Shown one piece after another: positions 6,043-6,547 of a stretch of 6,547 nucleotides of DNA. The position numbers were made by a program, and so were the translations under genes. The first letter of the stretch is position 1, and the number at the start of each line of letters is the position of its first letter. Source of the DNA: Elusimicrobiota bacterium (GTDB lineage: Bacteria > Elusimicrobiota > Elusimicrobia > F11); NCBI GenBank assembly GCA_022709485.1, contig JAKLIS010000079.1, forward strand, positions 1 through 6,547, given 5' to 3'. The notes under the pieces are model-generated. The model ran no database searches and had not been told where the DNA came from. It saw only the letters and a program-made list of their open reading frames with translations.

Positions 6043-6547
6043 CTATTCCACTTTCGCCCTTTTGGCCAATTGAAGCTGAATCACAGACACAAAAACAAGG
6101 ATAAACCCAAACACCACGCCCAACGCGGAGGCGTAGCCGAACTGTGGATTGTCCGTCAATTCACGCAAAATGGTAAACATGGGCACCTCGGTATGCCCGC
6201 TGGGTCCCCCCAATGTCGTAACCACAACCAAATCATAGAGTTGCATAGTTCCCAATATGGTGAGAACACCGACCAGTGCGAAAACGGGAATCATGAGTGG
6301 AACCGTGATTTTCCAAAAAATACGGAATTCATTGGCCCCGTCAACGCGAGCGGCCTCATATAAATCTCTGGGAATTCCCTGAAACCCCGCCAAAAGGATC
6401 ATAAAGGCCCACCCAAATCCTTTCCACATATGCACAACCGCCAAAGACGGTAACGCGGTTCGAATATCCGAAAACCAGGCGCGAGTCCAGTTTCCCAAAC
6501 CAATTTGCGTCAAAAAGTTATTAAGGAGTCCGCCTTCTCCACGGAAA
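6043..6547 (-). CDS. Carbohydrate ABC transporter permease, MalF/UgpA type, C-terminal part
   Basis: The frame is open to the right edge, so the N-terminus and first membrane segments are missing; 167 residues are visible. It begins within the conserved GGLLNNFL region just before a membrane segment. Counting from the first visible residue, the EAA loop is at about 61-86: YEAARVDGANEF followed by KITVPLMIP, a full match to the consensus. Membrane segments lie near 33-54, 86-108 and 138-160. TLGGPSGHTEVPMF (111-124) matches the periplasmic TxGGP motif of MalF-type subunits. It pairs with the MalG-type permease three bases downstream. In this family a solute-binding protein gene usually lies just upstream, here beyond the edge. 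Subunit type is secure; the substrate is not. Confidence 0.95.
   Translation of the reverse strand, partial: FRGEGGLLNNFLTQIGLGNWTRAWFSDIRTALPSLAVVHMWKGFGWAFMILLAGFQGIPRDLYEAARVDGANEFRIFWKITVPLMIPVFALVGVLTILGTMQLYDLVVVTTLGGPSGHTEVPMFTILRELTDNPQFGYASALGVVFGFILVFVSVIQLQLAKRAKVE

Noticed and set aside
1..6547. CRISPR arrays, tRNA or rRNA genes, transposases
   Set aside because: No regularly spaced direct repeats, cloverleaf with conserved tRNA bases, rRNA-like segments or transposase motifs were seen on either strand.

Overview
The window is a single minus-strand gene block from a Gram-negative-type bacterium. The evidence for an outer membrane is a 653-residue protein with a signal peptide and a beta-barrel-like composition. 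GC content is moderate, roughly half. The gene set (sugar ABC permeases, a large secreted clan GH-A glycosidase, an orphan barrel, a secreted sugar-binding-like protein) has the style of uncultivated glycan-degrading lineages such as Omnitrophota or Elusimicrobiota. That placement is an impression from protein style, not something the sequence proves.

Layout in transcription order, right to left: the C-terminal part of a MalF/UgpA-type sugar ABC permease (6547-6043, cut by the window edge). Three bases later comes a MalG/UgpE-type permease (6039-5140). A 125-base spacer follows, with a possible promoter and two small hairpins. Next is a secreted clan GH-A glycoside hydrolase (5014-3095), whose stop codon overlaps the start codon of an outer-membrane barrel-like protein (3095-1134). 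After a 68-base gap with a hairpin and a strong ribosome binding site comes a small secreted protein resembling a carbohydrate-binding beta-sandwich (1065-385). A very strong 60-base hairpin (312-373) lies behind it. The left edge holds the start of another secreted protein (288 to beyond 1). A compact palindromic element (188-257) seems to be inserted in frame into its N-terminal coding region.

Taken together the block looks like a glycan-use cassette built without SusC/SusD. The barrel protein may carry oligosaccharides across the outer membrane, the secreted glycosidase may cut or remodel them, the small sandwich protein may bind glycan, and the ABC permeases carry the products across the inner membrane. 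The solute-binding protein would be expected just beyond the right edge. No ATPase is visible. The substrate cannot be read from the sequence.
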